DNA of 13,842 nt from Anaerolineaceae bacterium UBA5311. GTDB lineage: Bacteria > Chloroflexota > Anaerolineae > Anaerolineales > Anaerolineaceae. Positions within the stretch are counted from its first letter, which is position 1. Every line of letters starts with the position of its first letter. Position numbers and translations under genes: made by a program. Shown here one piece after another: positions 13,529 through 13,842 of this stretch. The notes beneath the pieces are model-generated. The model ran no database searches. It had not been told where the DNA came from and saw nothing but the letters and a program-made list of their open reading frames with translations. The stretch is from NCBI GenBank assembly GCA_002411175.1, contig DHRN01000103.1, forward strand, positions 93,671-107,512, read 5' to 3'.

Positions 13529-13761
13529 GTGTGTTATCCGGAGAAACGAAGGAATTTAATCCCCTGAGTTTCTCACTTTAGTATCCTGTATGTTTCTTCA
13601 AGACAGAATGGATTGTTACAAAGTTTATGGTTGAGCCACCACTTCCTGAGCTTGAAAATCCGTAGAGAAGGCGCGATGCCACTTCTGTAAAATTCACTAC
13701 CAAAATACCGGAAGACGGAATGGGTTCATGACCTCGTTGTCAACGGGAAGATGGCTTTGCC
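13529..13761. other. Non-coding region after ppdK
   Basis: No gene is seen. GAGAAAC (13541-13547) and GTTTCTC (13568-13574) form a 7-bp inverted repeat with a 20-base interior. AAGACAGAATGGATT (near 13600) and AAGACGGAATGGGTT (near 13712) form an imperfect direct repeat about 110 bases apart. Neither has an obvious role. Confidence 0.45.
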
Positions 13762-13842
13762 GGAACGGGACAAGCCGCGTTCCCTACAAAAACATCGCTT
13801 CGCCGGAACGAAGCAAGCTGCGTTCCCTACAAAAACATCGCT
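13754..13842. repeat. Two tandem copies of the dispersed hairpin repeat at window end
   Basis: Two units with a 43-base period each form GGAACG/CGTTCC hairpins with 10-base loops (13762-13783 and 13805-13826), followed by CCTACAAAAACATCGCT. They are the reverse complement of the array at 10274-10418 and run in the same direction as the partial copy at position 1. The second copy has an altered loop (AAGCAAGCTG in place of GGACAAGCCG). Confidence 0.85.

Overview
The window reads as a stretch of bacterial chromosome, most likely from the Chloroflexota (class Anaerolineae or a close relative). That placement is inference. It rests on a secreted substrate-binding-like/CapA-like lipoprotein, the rplU-rpmA-rpmE order with a long two-domain L31, a large pyruvate phosphate dikinase, and short GC-rich repeats of the GTAGGGAACGCGGCTTGTCCC type between genes. 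No marker gene here fixes the species. Both ends of the window fall inside the same repeat family, so the window edges may be assembly breaks at repeats.

Layout: (a) 1-1881, a lipoprotein of the CapA superfamily with its own terminator. (b) 1882-4093, a visibly AT-rich accessory segment. It carries a compact minus-strand cassette of two or three overlapping unknown genes (an 85-residue open frame with an unclear start, a 381-residue protein, and a 71-residue zinc-ribbon/hydrophobic protein). A 52-base hairpin lies between the cassette and a tRNA gene. (c) 4094-4209, tRNA-Glu(UUC) on the minus strand with encoded CCA and a good promoter. (d) 4279-4638, a DUF488 (YeaO-like) gene. (e) 4748-6015, the ribosomal protein operon rplU-rpmA-rpmE with a strong promoter, a structured leader and a Rho-independent terminator. 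The L31 carries a C-terminal domain like that of the RNA polymerase alpha subunit. (f) 6275-10263, five tightly packed or overlapping genes: thymidine kinase, hypoxanthine phosphoribosyltransferase, CCA tRNA nucleotidyltransferase, an alpha/beta hydrolase and a nitroreductase. (g) 10264-10621, an intergenic repeat array. (h) 10622-13528, ppdK with a strong terminator. (i) 13529-13842, non-coding sequence ending in two copies of the repeat.

Functionally most of the window is housekeeping: translation (L21, L27, L31, tRNA-Glu, tRNA CCA end repair), nucleotide salvage (tdk, hpt) and central carbon metabolism (ppdK). The parts with least precedent are the L31/alpha-CTD-like fusion, the AT-rich cassette downstream of tRNA-Glu, the structured rplU leader, the dispersed hairpin repeat family, and an unexplained block at 6059-6206 upstream of tdk.
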